A program made the translations under genes and the position numbers. Positions 50,885 to 59,853 of a stretch of DNA of 64,000 nucleotides are shown one piece after another; positions within the stretch are counted from its first letter, which is position 1, and each line of letters starts with the position of its first letter. The notes under the pieces are model-generated. The model did not search any database. It saw nothing but the letters and a program-made list of their open reading frames with translations, and had not been told where the DNA came from. The stretch spans positions 4,092,001 to 4,156,000 of the forward strand of contig NZ_OY729424.1 of assembly GCF_963422335.1 (NCBI RefSeq), in the 5' to 3' direction. Source of the DNA: an uncultured Roseateles sp. (GTDB taxonomy: Bacteria; Pseudomonadota; Gammaproteobacteria; Burkholderiales; Burkholderiaceae_C).

Positions 50885-52270
50885 ATGTCGCTGAATACCG
50901 AACCTCCCTCCATCTTGGACGACACGCTGCCGGTGGCCGTGCTCGGCGCCGGGCCTGTGGGCCTCGCCGCGGTGGCCCGGCTGATCGAGCGTCAGCTGCC
51001 CTTCGTGGTGCTGGAGGCGGGCAGCCAGGTCGGCGCCAGCCTCAGCGACTACGGCCATGTGCGGCTGTTCTCACCCTGGCAGTACAACGTGGATCACGGC
51101 ATGGCCGCGCTGCTGGCCTCTACCGGCTGGACGGCGCCGCCACCGGCCGAGCTGCCGCTGGCCGGCGAGATCGTCAGGCGGGTGCTGGTGCCGTTTGCCG
51201 CCCTGCCCCAGGTGGCGCCGTCGCTGCGGCTCAACACCCGGGTCGAATCGGTCACACGGGAGGGCTTCGACAAGGTCAGGAGTGCCGGCCGCGAGCAGAC
51301 GCCATTCGTGATCCGCGCGGTGCAGGATGGCCGTGCCATCGAGATCCGCGCCCGCGCCGTGATCGATGCGACGGGCACCTGGGGCAAACCCAATCCGCTG
51401 GGCGCCGGCGGCCTGCCGGCGATAGGCGAACGCGAAGCGGCCGCCCAGATCTTCTATGGCATTCCCGATGTGTCGGGTGCGCATCGCAGCCGCTACGCAG
51501 GCAAGCGCACGCTGGTGGTCGGCGCGGGCCATTCGGCGGCCAATGCGCTGCTGGCGCTGGCCGACCTGGCGGGGCATGCGCCTGACACCCGCCTGGTCTG
51601 GGCCGTGCGTTCACCGGCCCTCACCCGTGTGTTCGGCGGTGGCAGCGCGGACGCCCTGCCCGCCCGTGGCGCGCTGGGCAGTTCGCTGCGCCGGCTGCGC
51701 GACACCGGAGCGCTGGCGTTCGTCAGCGGTCTGCGCATCACCGAGCTGCGCCGCCAGGCCGATGGCCGCCTGAGCGTCATCGGCCTGAATGCGCAGCGTG
51801 AAGCCCTGGTGCTGGACGACATCGATGAAATCATCTGCGCCACCGGCCAGCGCCCCGACTTGGCCATGGTCGGCGAGCTGCGGCTCAAGCTTGACCCGCT
51901 GCTCGAATCCACCGAGGCGCTGGGGCCGCTGATAGACCCGAACCTGCACAGCTGCGGCACGGTGCGCCCGCATGGCCACCGCGAGCTGGCGCACCCCGAG
52001 CCGGGCTTCTACACGCTGGGTGTGAAGAGCTATGGCCGGGCGCCGACCTTTCTGATGGCCACTGGTTTCGAGCAGGCGCGATCGGTGGTAGCTGCGCTGG
52101 CCGGCGACCTGGAGGCCGCCGACCGGGTGGAGCTGGAGCTGCCGGAGACGGGGGTGTGCAGCGTCAGCACTGCGGCCGAGACCAGCCCGGGCGGCAGTTG
52201 CTGCGGGCCGGTGCCGGTGCAGCAGCTGGCCATCGCCGTGACCCCTCAACCCTCGCGCTGCTGTGGTTGA
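50885..52270 (+). CDS. arsO: FAD/NAD(P)-binding oxidoreductase, ArsO-like
   Basis: A 461-residue flavoprotein with an N-terminal FAD fingerprint VAVLGAGPVGLAAVARLI, a second dinucleotide site TLVVGAGHSAANALLAL and ATGQRPD. It resembles ArsO, a monooxygenase-like protein of ars operons whose reaction is unsettled. It ends with Cys pairs (GGSCCGP, RCCG) that might bind arsenic. A 7-base direct repeat (CTGCCTC x3, 50835-50857) lies in its leader. Its end overlaps the MFS gene by 8 nt. Confidence 0.8.
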   Translation: MSLNTEPPSILDDTLPVAVLGAGPVGLAAVARLIERQLPFVVLEAGSQVGASLSDYGHVRLFSPWQYNVDHGMAALLASTGWTAPPPAELPLAGEIVRRVLVPFAALPQVAPSLRLNTRVESVTREGFDKVRSAGREQTPFVIRAVQDGRAIEIRARAVIDATGTWGKPNPLGAGGLPAIGEREAAAQIFYGIPDVSGAHRSRYAGKRTLVVGAGHSAANALLALADLAGHAPDTRLVWAVRSPALTRVFGGGSADALPARGALGSSLRRLRDTGALAFVSGLRITELRRQADGRLSVIGLNAQREALVLDDIDEIICATGQRPDLAMVGELRLKLDPLLESTEALGPLIDPNLHSCGTVRPHGHRELAHPEPGFYTLGVKSYGRAPTFLMATGFEQARSVVAALAGDLEAADRVELELPETGVCSVSTAAETSPGGSCCGPVPVQQLAIAVTPQPSRCCG

Positions 52271-53453
52271 GTCAAACCAACCCAGGCAGTTCGGCACCGT
52301 GGCCGCCCTGGGCACGGCACAGACACTGGCCTGGGCCTCCTCCTACTACCTGCCCGCCATGCTGGCCGCGCCGATGGCCCGTGAGCTGGGTGTCAGCACG
52401 CCCACGGTATTCGCGGCCTTCTCGGCAGCGCTGGTCGTCTCTGCCCTGCTCGGCCCCCATGCCGGCAAGACCATAGACCGGTTGGGCGGGCGCCCGGTGC
52501 TGATGGGCACCAGCGTGATCTTCGCGCTGGGCCTGACGGCGCTGGGCCTGGCGCAGGGCGTGGTCAGCCTGTTCGCGGCCTGGTTGTTCATGGGTGTTGC
52601 CATGGGCAGCGGCCTGTACGAGGCCGCTTTCGCAGCGCTGGTGCGTCTGTATGGCCGCGAGTCGAGAAACGCGATCACCGGCATCACCTTGATCGCCGGC
52701 TTTGCAAGCACGGTGGGCTGGCCGCTCACCACGGTGCTGGAGACTCATTTCGGCTGGCGTGGCGCCTGTTTTGCCTGGGGCGCCCTGCACCTGCTCGCGG
52801 GCCTGCCACTGAACTGGCGCCTGCCGAGGGTTGCCGCACTGGAGCCGCCAGCGCCGCCGGCGGCCGGCCAGGCGCCGCAGCCCGAGCAGCACCCCCACGG
52901 CTCACGCAAGGCCGTGGTGCTGCTGGCCTTTGTGTTTGCCGCCACCTGGTTCACCAGCACCGCCATGGCGGCCCATCTGCCACGGCTGCTGCAAGCCGGT
53001 GGCGCCAGCCTGGCTGCAGCGGTGGCCGTCGGTGCGCTGGTCGGGCCGGCCCAGGTGGCGGGCCGGCTGCTGGAGTTCGGCTTTCTGCGCCGCGTCCACC
53101 CGCTGCTGTCGGCCCGGTTGGCGGCCTTGATGCATCCGGTAGGCGCGACCTTGCTGACACTGTTTGGCGCGCCGGTGGCTGTGGTGTTTGCGCTGCTGCA
53201 TGGTGCGGGCAACGGGGTGCTGACGATCGCCAAGGGCACCCTGCCCCTGGTGCTGTTCGGTCCGCAGGGCTATGGCCAGCGCCAGGGGCTGATTGCGGTG
53301 CCGGCGCGCATGACACAGGCCATGGCGCCCTGGCTGTTCGGCATCTGTCTCGATCGCTGGGGCGCGCAGGCTTTATGGCTCACGGCCGCGCTGGGTTTGC
53401 TGGCCTTTGGCGCGCTGCTGCTGATGCCGAAGGCGCCGCCCCAGGCGGGCTGA
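52263..53453 (+). CDS. MFS transporter of the ars operon
   Basis: A 396-residue permease with about twelve membrane helices and the MFS loop GPHAGKTIDRLGGRPVLMG between helices 2 and 3. Coupled to arsO by overlap (GTG start), so it probably exports an arsenic compound or a product of ArsO/ArsH. Its last 74 bases overlap the 3' end of arsA on the other strand. Confidence 0.85.
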   Translation: MVESNQPRQFGTVAALGTAQTLAWASSYYLPAMLAAPMARELGVSTPTVFAAFSAALVVSALLGPHAGKTIDRLGGRPVLMGTSVIFALGLTALGLAQGVVSLFAAWLFMGVAMGSGLYEAAFAALVRLYGRESRNAITGITLIAGFASTVGWPLTTVLETHFGWRGACFAWGALHLLAGLPLNWRLPRVAALEPPAPPAAGQAPQPEQHPHGSRKAVVLLAFVFAATWFTSTAMAAHLPRLLQAGGASLAAAVAVGALVGPAQVAGRLLEFGFLRRVHPLLSARLAALMHPVGATLLTLFGAPVAVVFALLHGAGNGVLTIAKGTLPLVLFGPQGYGQRQGLIAVPARMTQAMAPWLFGICLDRWGAQALWLTAALGLLAFGALLLMPKAPPQAG

Positions 53454-55224
53454 CCAGCTTGGACAGCTCGATCGCCCCGATTGGCGGGCGCGTCAACCAG
53501 GGCACGACGAAGCTGCGGCTGGCCAGGCCCGCTGACATGCGCTGCATCTGACGGCGCTCCCCCTCCAGGCGTGCGGCCAGCAGCGGGTCGCTCGTGCCAG
53601 CGGCCAGTACGCTCTTGTTGAGCACCCAGGCATAGGGTGCAATGCCGGCACGCTTCAGGTCGTCCTGCAGCGCGGCGGCCTGCGATACCGAGGTGACCTC
53701 CGGCAGGGTGACCAGGATGATTTTGGTATAGGCCGCGTCCTGCAGCCGCATCAACGGCGTGACCACCCGTGCACCGCTCTGACCCTCGAACTCGCGCATC
53801 ATCTGCCTATGGTAGGCGCCGGTGGCGTCCATCAGCAGCAGTGAGTGGCCGGTGGGGGCGGTGTCGAGAACGACAAAGGCGCTGCGCGCCTCGCTGACGA
53901 TACGCGAGAAGGCGTGGAACACGGCCACCTCCTCGGTGCAGGGCGAACGCAGATCCTCCAGCAACAGCGCCTGTTCCTGCTCGTTCAGCTGAGGCGCCTT
54001 GGCCGCCATGATCTTGTCGATATAGCGCTGCGTCTCGACTCTGGGGTCGATGCGGTCCACGCGCAGGCCTGGCAGTTCGCCATCCAGCGTGCTGACCAGA
54101 TGGGCAGCCGGATCGGTGGTGCTCAGGTGCACGGTCTTGCCCCTCTGGACCAGGCCAATGGCCAGCGCAGCGGCCACCATGGTCTTGCCGACACCGCCCT
54201 TGCCCATCACCATGATCAGCCCATGACCAGCGGTGGCCAATTCGTCGGCCAGAGTGGCGAGCCCCGGTCCGCCCTCCAACTGAACGACCGGCATCTGCCT
54301 GATGGCGCCCGCCTCGCCTACATCGCCCTGCAGCAAAGCTCTCAAGGCAGGCAAGCCGACGGTGTCGAAGGCGCGCAGCGGCACGCTGTCCTGCGGCAGT
54401 TCGCGCAGCGAGGCCGGCATCTCGGCCAGCGCCTGCTGCCCAAGCGCCTCTATGGCGCAGGCCACCGAATCACTGCGGTCGCTGGCTTGGAACACGCCAT
54501 TGATGGCGAGGCGCTGATTGTTCAGGCCCAGCTGGCGCAACTCGCCCGAGGTGCGCGCGGCCTCGGCAATCGCGCCCTTGTCCGGCCGGGTCACCAGGAC
54601 GACCGTGGTCTGTGCCGGGTCGGCGAGGGCCGCCAGTGCTGCCTTGAAGCGTTGCTCCTGCATCTTCAGGCCCGAGTGCGGCCCGAGGCAGGAGGCTCCG
54701 CGGTCGTTACCTTCAAGAAATCCGCTCCAGGCCTTGGGCAGGCTCAGCAGGCGCAGCGTATGCCCGGTCGGTGCGGTGTCGAAGACGATGTGATCGTATT
54801 GCGAGGCGCCGCCGGAGAGCAGCGATGAGAACTCGTCGAACGAGGCAATCTCGGTCGTGCAGGCGCCAGACAGCTGCTCACGCACCTCGGCCAACTCCGC
54901 GTCCGTGGCATGCTGGCCCATCTGCGCCAGCACACGCTGCCGGTATGACTCGGCCGCAATGGCGGGGTCGATGTTCAGCACGGCCAGGCCAGATGCTCCT
55001 GGCACCGAGGTGGGGATGTTGCCCAAGCTGATGCCCAGCATTTCATCGAGATTCGATGCCGCATCGGTGCTGACCAGCAGCACCTGCTTGCCCGCGTCGG
55101 CCAAGGCCAGTGCCGCGGCGGTGGACAGCGAGGTCTTGCCCACACCACCCTTGCCGGTGAAGAACAGCTGGCGGGTGGCCTGGCTCACGAAGCCTGGCGG
55201 CTGGGGTAACGGTGCTTTGTCCAT
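53380..55224 (-). CDS. arsA: Arsenite pump-driving ATPase
   Basis: A 614-residue two-domain ATPase. P-loops FTGKGGVGKTSLS (first half) and VMGKGGVGKTMVA (second half) and two DTAPTGH switch motifs are present, with Cys of the metal site in GACTTEI and SPCTEEV. It energises arsenite export with Acr3/ArsB. ATG 55224 preferred over the TTG at 55227. The C-terminal 25 residues (PPGAAPSASAAARQRPANPARP) overlap the MFS gene and look like an extension. Confidence 0.93.
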   Translation of the reverse strand: MDKAPLPQPPGFVSQATRQLFFTGKGGVGKTSLSTAAALALADAGKQVLLVSTDAASNLDEMLGISLGNIPTSVPGASGLAVLNIDPAIAAESYRQRVLAQMGQHATDAELAEVREQLSGACTTEIASFDEFSSLLSGGASQYDHIVFDTAPTGHTLRLLSLPKAWSGFLEGNDRGASCLGPHSGLKMQEQRFKAALAALADPAQTTVVLVTRPDKGAIAEAARTSGELRQLGLNNQRLAINGVFQASDRSDSVACAIEALGQQALAEMPASLRELPQDSVPLRAFDTVGLPALRALLQGDVGEAGAIRQMPVVQLEGGPGLATLADELATAGHGLIMVMGKGGVGKTMVAAALAIGLVQRGKTVHLSTTDPAAHLVSTLDGELPGLRVDRIDPRVETQRYIDKIMAAKAPQLNEQEQALLLEDLRSPCTEEVAVFHAFSRIVSEARSAFVVLDTAPTGHSLLLMDATGAYHRQMMREFEGQSGARVVTPLMRLQDAAYTKIILVTLPEVTSVSQAAALQDDLKRAGIAPYAWVLNKSVLAAGTSDPLLAARLEGERRQMQRMSAGLASRSFVVPWLTRPPIGAIELSKLVSPPGAAPSASAAARQRPANPARP

Positions 55225-55297
55225 CAACAGGGTGTCCTTGGCGGCTGCGGAAATGGCTCAAGCGTGCCCGCGAATCCGGAATGCGGCTTGCGTAGCG

Positions 55298-56350
55298 TCA
55301 AGCTGCCCCGCGTTCATACCAGCCCTTGCTGGCATTGACCCAGCGCACCACCAGCAGCATCACCGGCACCTCGATCAGCACACCGACCACGGTGGCCAGC
55401 GCCGCGCCGGAGTCGAAGCCGAACAGGCTGATGGCCGCGGCCACCGCCAGCTCGAAAAAGTTGGAGGCGCCGATCAGGGCCGAGGGGCAGGCCACGCTGT
55501 GCGACTCGCCGGCGCGGCGGTTCAGCCAGTAGGCCAGACCCGAGTTGAAGAAGACCTGTATCAGTATCGGCACGGCCAGCATCGCGATGACCAGGGGCTG
55601 CTTGATGATGGCCCGGCCCTGGAAGGCGAACAGCAACACCAGGGTGGCCAGCAGTGCGGTGATGGACCAGGGGCCGATGCTGGCCAGCGCCGCATCGAAG
55701 CTGGCCTGGCCTTTGGCCAGCAGCAGCCTGCGCCAGAGCTGGGCGATCACCACCGGAATGACGATGTAGAGCGCGACCGAGGTGATCAGCGTCGCCCAGG
55801 GCACGACGATGGACGACAGGCCCAGCAGCAGGGCCACGATGGGCGCGAAGGCGAACACCATGATGGCGTCGTTCAGCGCCACCTGCGACAGCGTGAACAG
55901 CGCGTTGCCACCGGTCAGCCGGCTCCAGACGAAGACCATGGCCGTGCAGGGCGCAGCGGCCAGCAGTATCAGGCCGGCCACATAGCTGTCGAGCTGGTCG
56001 GCCGGCAGGTGGGGGGCAAACACCTGGCGGATGAAGATCCAGCCCAGCAGCGCCATCGAAAAGGGCTTGACCGCCCAGTTGATGAACAGCGTGATGCCTA
56101 TGCCCTTCCAATGCCGGCTGACCTGGTGCAGCGAGCCGAAGTCCACCTTCAGCAGCATCGGGATGATCATCACCCAGATCAGCAGGCCCACCGGCAGGTT
56201 GACCTTGGCGTACTCCATCCGGCCGACGGCCTGGAAGACACCGGGCAGCAGCTGCCCGAGCACGATGCCGACACCTATGCACAGCAGCACCCAGACGCTG
56301 AGGTAGCGCTCGAACAAGCCCATGGCGGTGGATTCAGATTGTTTTTCCAT
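55298..56350 (-). CDS. acr3: Arsenite efflux permease, ACR3 family
   Basis: A 350-residue permease with ten membrane helices and the conserved Cys of helix 4 in LLAAAPCTAMVFVWS plus the VALNDAIMVFAF helix. It exports As(III) across the inner membrane. Its ATG at 56350 lies in an ArsR-type inverted repeat and has no ribosome site. It precedes arsA by 73 bases, forming a second, leftward ars operon. Confidence 0.95.
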   Translation of the reverse strand: MEKQSESTAMGLFERYLSVWVLLCIGVGIVLGQLLPGVFQAVGRMEYAKVNLPVGLLIWVMIIPMLLKVDFGSLHQVSRHWKGIGITLFINWAVKPFSMALLGWIFIRQVFAPHLPADQLDSYVAGLILLAAAPCTAMVFVWSRLTGGNALFTLSQVALNDAIMVFAFAPIVALLLGLSSIVVPWATLITSVALYIVIPVVIAQLWRRLLLAKGQASFDAALASIGPWSITALLATLVLLFAFQGRAIIKQPLVIAMLAVPILIQVFFNSGLAYWLNRRAGESHSVACPSALIGASNFFELAVAAAISLFGFDSGAALATVVGVLIEVPVMLLVVRWVNASKGWYERGAA

Positions 56351-56369
56351 ATTTCTATATTAATGGAAA
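56344..56369 (-). promoter_or_regulatory. ArsR-type operator overlapping the acr3 start codon
   Basis: TTTCCAT-N12-ATGGAAA (56344-56350 and 56363-56369), the same arms and spacing as at arsR. On the minus strand the downstream arm supplies the acr3 ATG, and TAATAT stands 6 bases before it, where a -10 box of a leaderless mRNA would be. Confidence 0.65.
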
Positions 56370-56495
56370 TAAAGAGTGGAAGGTATCCGGCCAATGTGAC
56401 AACAGCGTGGCGGCCACGCGCTGATGCAGCGCAAGCGCAGCGCCCAGGCCCTGGGCCAGAATGACGGCATCCGAACGACGGCGACGGAGTCCACC

Positions 56496-56945
56496 ATGTA
56501 CCAGAACCTGCTTGTGCCCATCGATGGCAGCGCCACCGCCGAGCGCGGTTTTCAGGAGGCGATGGCGCTGGCCGAACGGCTACACGCCAGGCTGTGCCTG
56601 CTGCACCTGATCGATGAATCGCCGTTTGACATGGAACGCGCTCCGGCCACCGCCTATGAGCAGGCGCGCCTGCATTGGCAGCGCGTCGGTGAGGGGCTTT
56701 TGACCGAGGCGCAGCAAAGGGCCAGGGCCCGCGGCCTCGACTGCAGCATCCTCTTGCGCGAGGCCGGTCAGCAGGGCGTGGCCGAGGCCATCATCGACAC
56801 CGTGCGGCAGTGCGGTTGCGACATGATCGTGATGGGCACCCATGGCCGCCGCGGCCTGAGCCGCCTGACCCTGGGCAGCGATGCCGAGCTGGTGCTGCGC
56901 AGCAGCCCCGTGCCGGTGATGATGGTGCGCCTGCCCGAGCCCTGA
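56496..56945 (+). CDS. Universal stress protein (UspA family)
   Basis: A 149-residue protein with LLVPIDGSATAERGFQEAMALA at the start and the ATP-binding loop VMGTHGRRGLSRLTLGSDAELVLRSSPVPVMMV. Cytoplasmic stress-response protein. GGAG precedes the ATG by 7 nt. The gap between it and the divergent acr3 gene contains the second ArsR operator, so arsenic might affect it too, though no site is near its own start. Confidence 0.9.
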   Translation: MYQNLLVPIDGSATAERGFQEAMALAERLHARLCLLHLIDESPFDMERAPATAYEQARLHWQRVGEGLLTEAQQRARARGLDCSILLREAGQQGVAEAIIDTVRQCGCDMIVMGTHGRRGLSRLTLGSDAELVLRSSPVPVMMVRLPEP

Positions 56946-57063
56946 GCCCGCGCACAAGGCCCGGAAGGGGCTTGTGGCTGGCGAAGGCCCGCCGCGATAC
57001 CAGCGGACGGGCTGAGTCTGGGCCCGGCCCTATGATGGGTGACCGAAGCTGCGGAGACACGCC

Positions 57064-57981
57064 ATGGGCTGGAACATCGGAGGGTGCCTGTCGGGACTGT
57101 TGATCACGCTGAGCGCCACGCTGGCGCAGGCTCAGCCGGCGGTACGCGTGGCCTCCAAGATCGACACCGAGGGCTCGCTGCTGGGTCAGGTCTTGCTGCA
57201 GGTGTTGCAGGCCAATGGCATCAAGACCGAGAACCGGCTGCAACTGGGCGCCACCAAGATCGTGCGCACCGCACTGACCTCCGGCCAGATCGACCTCTAC
57301 CCCGAGTACACCGGCAACGGCGCCTTCTTCTTTGCCGACGAGAAGAACTCGGCCTGGAAGAATGCCAAGGCCGGCTATGAGCGCGTCAGCGCGCTGGATC
57401 TGGAGAAGAACCGCCTCGTCTGGCTGGAGCCCGCGCCGGCCAACAACACCTGGGCCATCGCCGTGCGCCAGGACCTTGCCCAGGCGAACAAGCTGGCCAC
57501 CCTGGAACAATTCGGCCGCTGGATTGGCGCCGGCGGCCAGTTCAAGCTGGCCGCCTCGGCCGAGTTCATCGAGCGCTCGGACGCCCTGCCCGCCTTCCAG
57601 GCCGCCTACGGTTTCAAGCTGGCGCAACACCAGCTGCTGACGCTGGCCGGCGGCGATACCGCGGTGACGATCAAGGCCGCCGCTGAAAAGACCTCGGGTG
57701 TCAACGGCGCGATGGCCTATGGCACCGACGGCTCGCTGGCGGCATTGGGCCTGATCGTGCTGAGCGATCCCAAGGGTGTGCAGCCGGTCTATGCCCCGGC
57801 GCCTGTGATTCGCGCAGAGACACTGGCGCAGTACCCGCGGATCAGGGAGTTGCTGGCGCCGGTGTTCAAGTCGCTGGACGGCCCGACCCTGCAGACCTTG
57901 AATGCCCGCATCGCCGTCGAGGGCCAGGACGCCAAGCAGGTGGCCGCCGCTTATCTGAAGGCCAAGGGCTTTGTCAAATAG
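57064..57981 (+). CDS. yehZ: Osmoprotectant ABC transporter substrate-binding protein (YehZ/OsmF type)
   Basis: A 305-residue periplasmic protein, signal peptide to AQAQ, then VRVASKIDTEGSLLGQVLLQ and GQIDLYPEYTGNGAFFF, hallmarks of the glycine-betaine/choline OpuC-YehZ family. First gene of a four-gene cluster in the E. coli yehZYXW order. Confidence 0.9.
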   Translation: MGWNIGGCLSGLLITLSATLAQAQPAVRVASKIDTEGSLLGQVLLQVLQANGIKTENRLQLGATKIVRTALTSGQIDLYPEYTGNGAFFFADEKNSAWKNAKAGYERVSALDLEKNRLVWLEPAPANNTWAIAVRQDLAQANKLATLEQFGRWIGAGGQFKLAASAEFIERSDALPAFQAAYGFKLAQHQLLTLAGGDTAVTIKAAAEKTSGVNGAMAYGTDGSLAALGLIVLSDPKGVQPVYAPAPVIRAETLAQYPRIRELLAPVFKSLDGPTLQTLNARIAVEGQDAKQVAAAYLKAKGFVK

Positions 57982-59116
57982 ACCGCGCCTGCCGCGAAAT
58001 CCGGTGCTGGCGGGCCTGATGGCGCTGGGGCTGGCGGCGGCACTGGGCCTGAGCTTGCTGAGCCATGCACCGAACCGCTTGAGCAGCGGGCATGGGATTG
58101 CGCTGATCGAACTGGCGCCCACGCTGCTGACCGCGCCGGTGCTGCTGTTGTTGCTGGGCATTTTCATGCCGCCCACACGGCGCTGGCAGGGGCTGTCGGC
58201 GCTGGGTAATGCGGCGCTGCTGCTGGGTCTGATCTGGCTGGCCGGCGATGCGGCGTCCCGATGGGCACAAGGCTCGGCACTCGCGCGCACCTCGCTGGGC
58301 GCCGGCTTCTGGGTGCTGGCCGCCGTCAGCCTGCTGGCTCTGGCGGATGCGCTGCAAGGTTGGGCCGCAGCGCTCGCCGCGGCGGGGCTCGCGCTGGGCC
58401 TGGCGCTGCTGCTGGCCACCGGCGCGCTCGATCAGCTGGCGCTTTTGAAGGAGTATGCCAACCGTCAGGAGCTGTTCCAGGCCGCGCTGCTGCGCCATCT
58501 GCAGATCGTCGGCGCGACCCTGTTGCCGGCGCTGGCCATAGCCCTGCCGCTGGGCGTGGCGGCGGCGCGCAACCAACGCCTGGGGCAGGCACTGTTCCCG
58601 GTGCTGAACCTGATACAGACCATTCCATCGATCGCCCTGTTTGCCTTGCTGATCGCCCCGCTGGCGCTGCTGGCCAGAGCCTGGCCCTTGCTGGGCGATT
58701 GGGGCCTGGCCGGCATTGGCCTCGTGCCGGCCGTGCTGGCCCTGGTGCTGTACAGCCTGCTGCCCATCACCCGCAGCACGGCCGCCGGCCTGCAGCAGGT
58801 TCCCGCGGCGGTGCTGGACAGCGCCCGAGGCATGGGCATGACACCGCGGCAGATTTTCTGGCGCGTCGAGTTGCCGCTCGCCCTGCCCCTGCTGCTGGCC
58901 GGCCTGCGCGTGTCCACTGTGCAGACGGTGGGCCTGGCCGTGGTCGCGGCGCTGATCGGCGCGGGAGGCCTGGGCAGCCTGATCTTCCAGGGGCTGCTGA
59001 GCAGCGCCGCCGATCTGGTCTTGCTGGGTGTGCTGCCGGTGCTGGCCCTCGGTCTGCTGGTCGACGCGATGTTCAAGGGCCTGAGCCGGGCATTGAGAGG
59101 GGAACGGGCGCGATGA
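57971..59116 (+). CDS. yehY: Osmoprotectant ABC permease (YehY type)
   Basis: A permease of about 365-381 residues. The long N-terminal part has several extra membrane helices (LAGLMALGLAAALGLSLL ...), as in YehY, followed by the BPD permease domain with the EAA loop DSARGMGMTPRQIFWRVELPLALP. The start may be TTG 57971 (overlapping yehZ), GTG 58004 or ATG 58019. Confidence 0.88.
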   Translation: MSNRPRLPRNPVLAGLMALGLAAALGLSLLSHAPNRLSSGHGIALIELAPTLLTAPVLLLLLGIFMPPTRRWQGLSALGNAALLLGLIWLAGDAASRWAQGSALARTSLGAGFWVLAAVSLLALADALQGWAAALAAAGLALGLALLLATGALDQLALLKEYANRQELFQAALLRHLQIVGATLLPALAIALPLGVAAARNQRLGQALFPVLNLIQTIPSIALFALLIAPLALLARAWPLLGDWGLAGIGLVPAVLALVLYSLLPITRSTAAGLQQVPAAVLDSARGMGMTPRQIFWRVELPLALPLLLAGLRVSTVQTVGLAVVAALIGAGGLGSLIFQGLLSSAADLVLLGVLPVLALGLLVDAMFKGLSRALRGERAR

Positions 59117-59853
59117 TCGAATTCCGGCAGGTCGGCCTGAGCCTCGGCGGCCATCGTGTCGTCGACGAGCTGTCGCTGCGCATCGCGCCGGGCGAGTTCG
59201 CGGTGCTGATAGGCCCGTCGGGTGCCGGCAAGTCCAGCCTGCTGCGCCTGGTCAACCGGCTGTTGGAGCCGGACCGGGGCCAGGTGTGGGTCGGTGGCCA
59301 GCCGGTGCGCGAGCTGGCACCCGAGGCGCTGCGCCGGCGCATCGGCTATGTGATCCAGTCCACCGGCCTGTTCCCGCACTGGACGGTCGCGCGCAACATC
59401 GCCACCGTGCCGCAGCTGCTGGGCTGGCCGGCGACACGCATCACGGCGCGCACCGATGAGTTGATGGCCTTGCTGCATCTCGACGAGGGCCTGCGCGGAC
59501 GCTACCCGCACCAGCTCTCGGGCGGCCAGCAGCAGCGCGTCGGCGTGGCGCGGGCCCTGGCCGCCGACCCCGACCTGCTGTTGCTGGACGAGCCCTTCGC
59601 CGCGCTCGACCCCTTGACACGCAGCGCGCTGCAGCTCGAGCTGGCGCAGATCCAGCGCGCCTCGGGCAAGACCGTGCTGATGGTCACCCATGATCTGAAC
59701 GAGGCGCTGAGCCTGGCCAGCCGCATTCATTTGCTGAGCAGCGGCCGCCTGCTGCAAAGCGGCGCGCCGCTGGAGTTGCTGACGCGGCCCGCAAGCCCGG
59801 AGGTGGCCGCTTTTCTCGGCTTGACCACGGTCGATCTGCTGCGCGGACCATGA
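59113..59853 (+). CDS. yehX: Osmoprotectant ABC transporter ATPase (YehX type)
   Basis: A 246-residue ATPase: Walker A GPSGAGKSS, Q-loop YVIQSTGLFPHWTV, signature LSGGQQQRVGVARAL, Walker B LLLLDEPFAALD and H-loop THDLNEA. Lacks the C-terminal CBS pair of longer OpuA-type ATPases. Starts in an ATGA overlap. Confidence 0.93.
   Translation: MIEFRQVGLSLGGHRVVDELSLRIAPGEFAVLIGPSGAGKSSLLRLVNRLLEPDRGQVWVGGQPVRELAPEALRRRIGYVIQSTGLFPHWTVARNIATVPQLLGWPATRITARTDELMALLHLDEGLRGRYPHQLSGGQQQRVGVARALAADPDLLLLDEPFAALDPLTRSALQLELAQIQRASGKTVLMVTHDLNEALSLASRIHLLSSGRLLQSGAPLELLTRPASPEVAAFLGLTTVDLLRGP

Noticed and set aside
47453..55310. 17-base exact direct repeat (AGCGTCAAGCTGCCCCG) at 47453-47469 and 55294-55310 around the ars genes, possible island ends
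   Set aside because: Both copies fall at 3' ends of unrelated genes, one cuts between acr3 and arsA, there is no integrase, and a repeat of this size is close to chance in 64 kb of GC-rich DNA.
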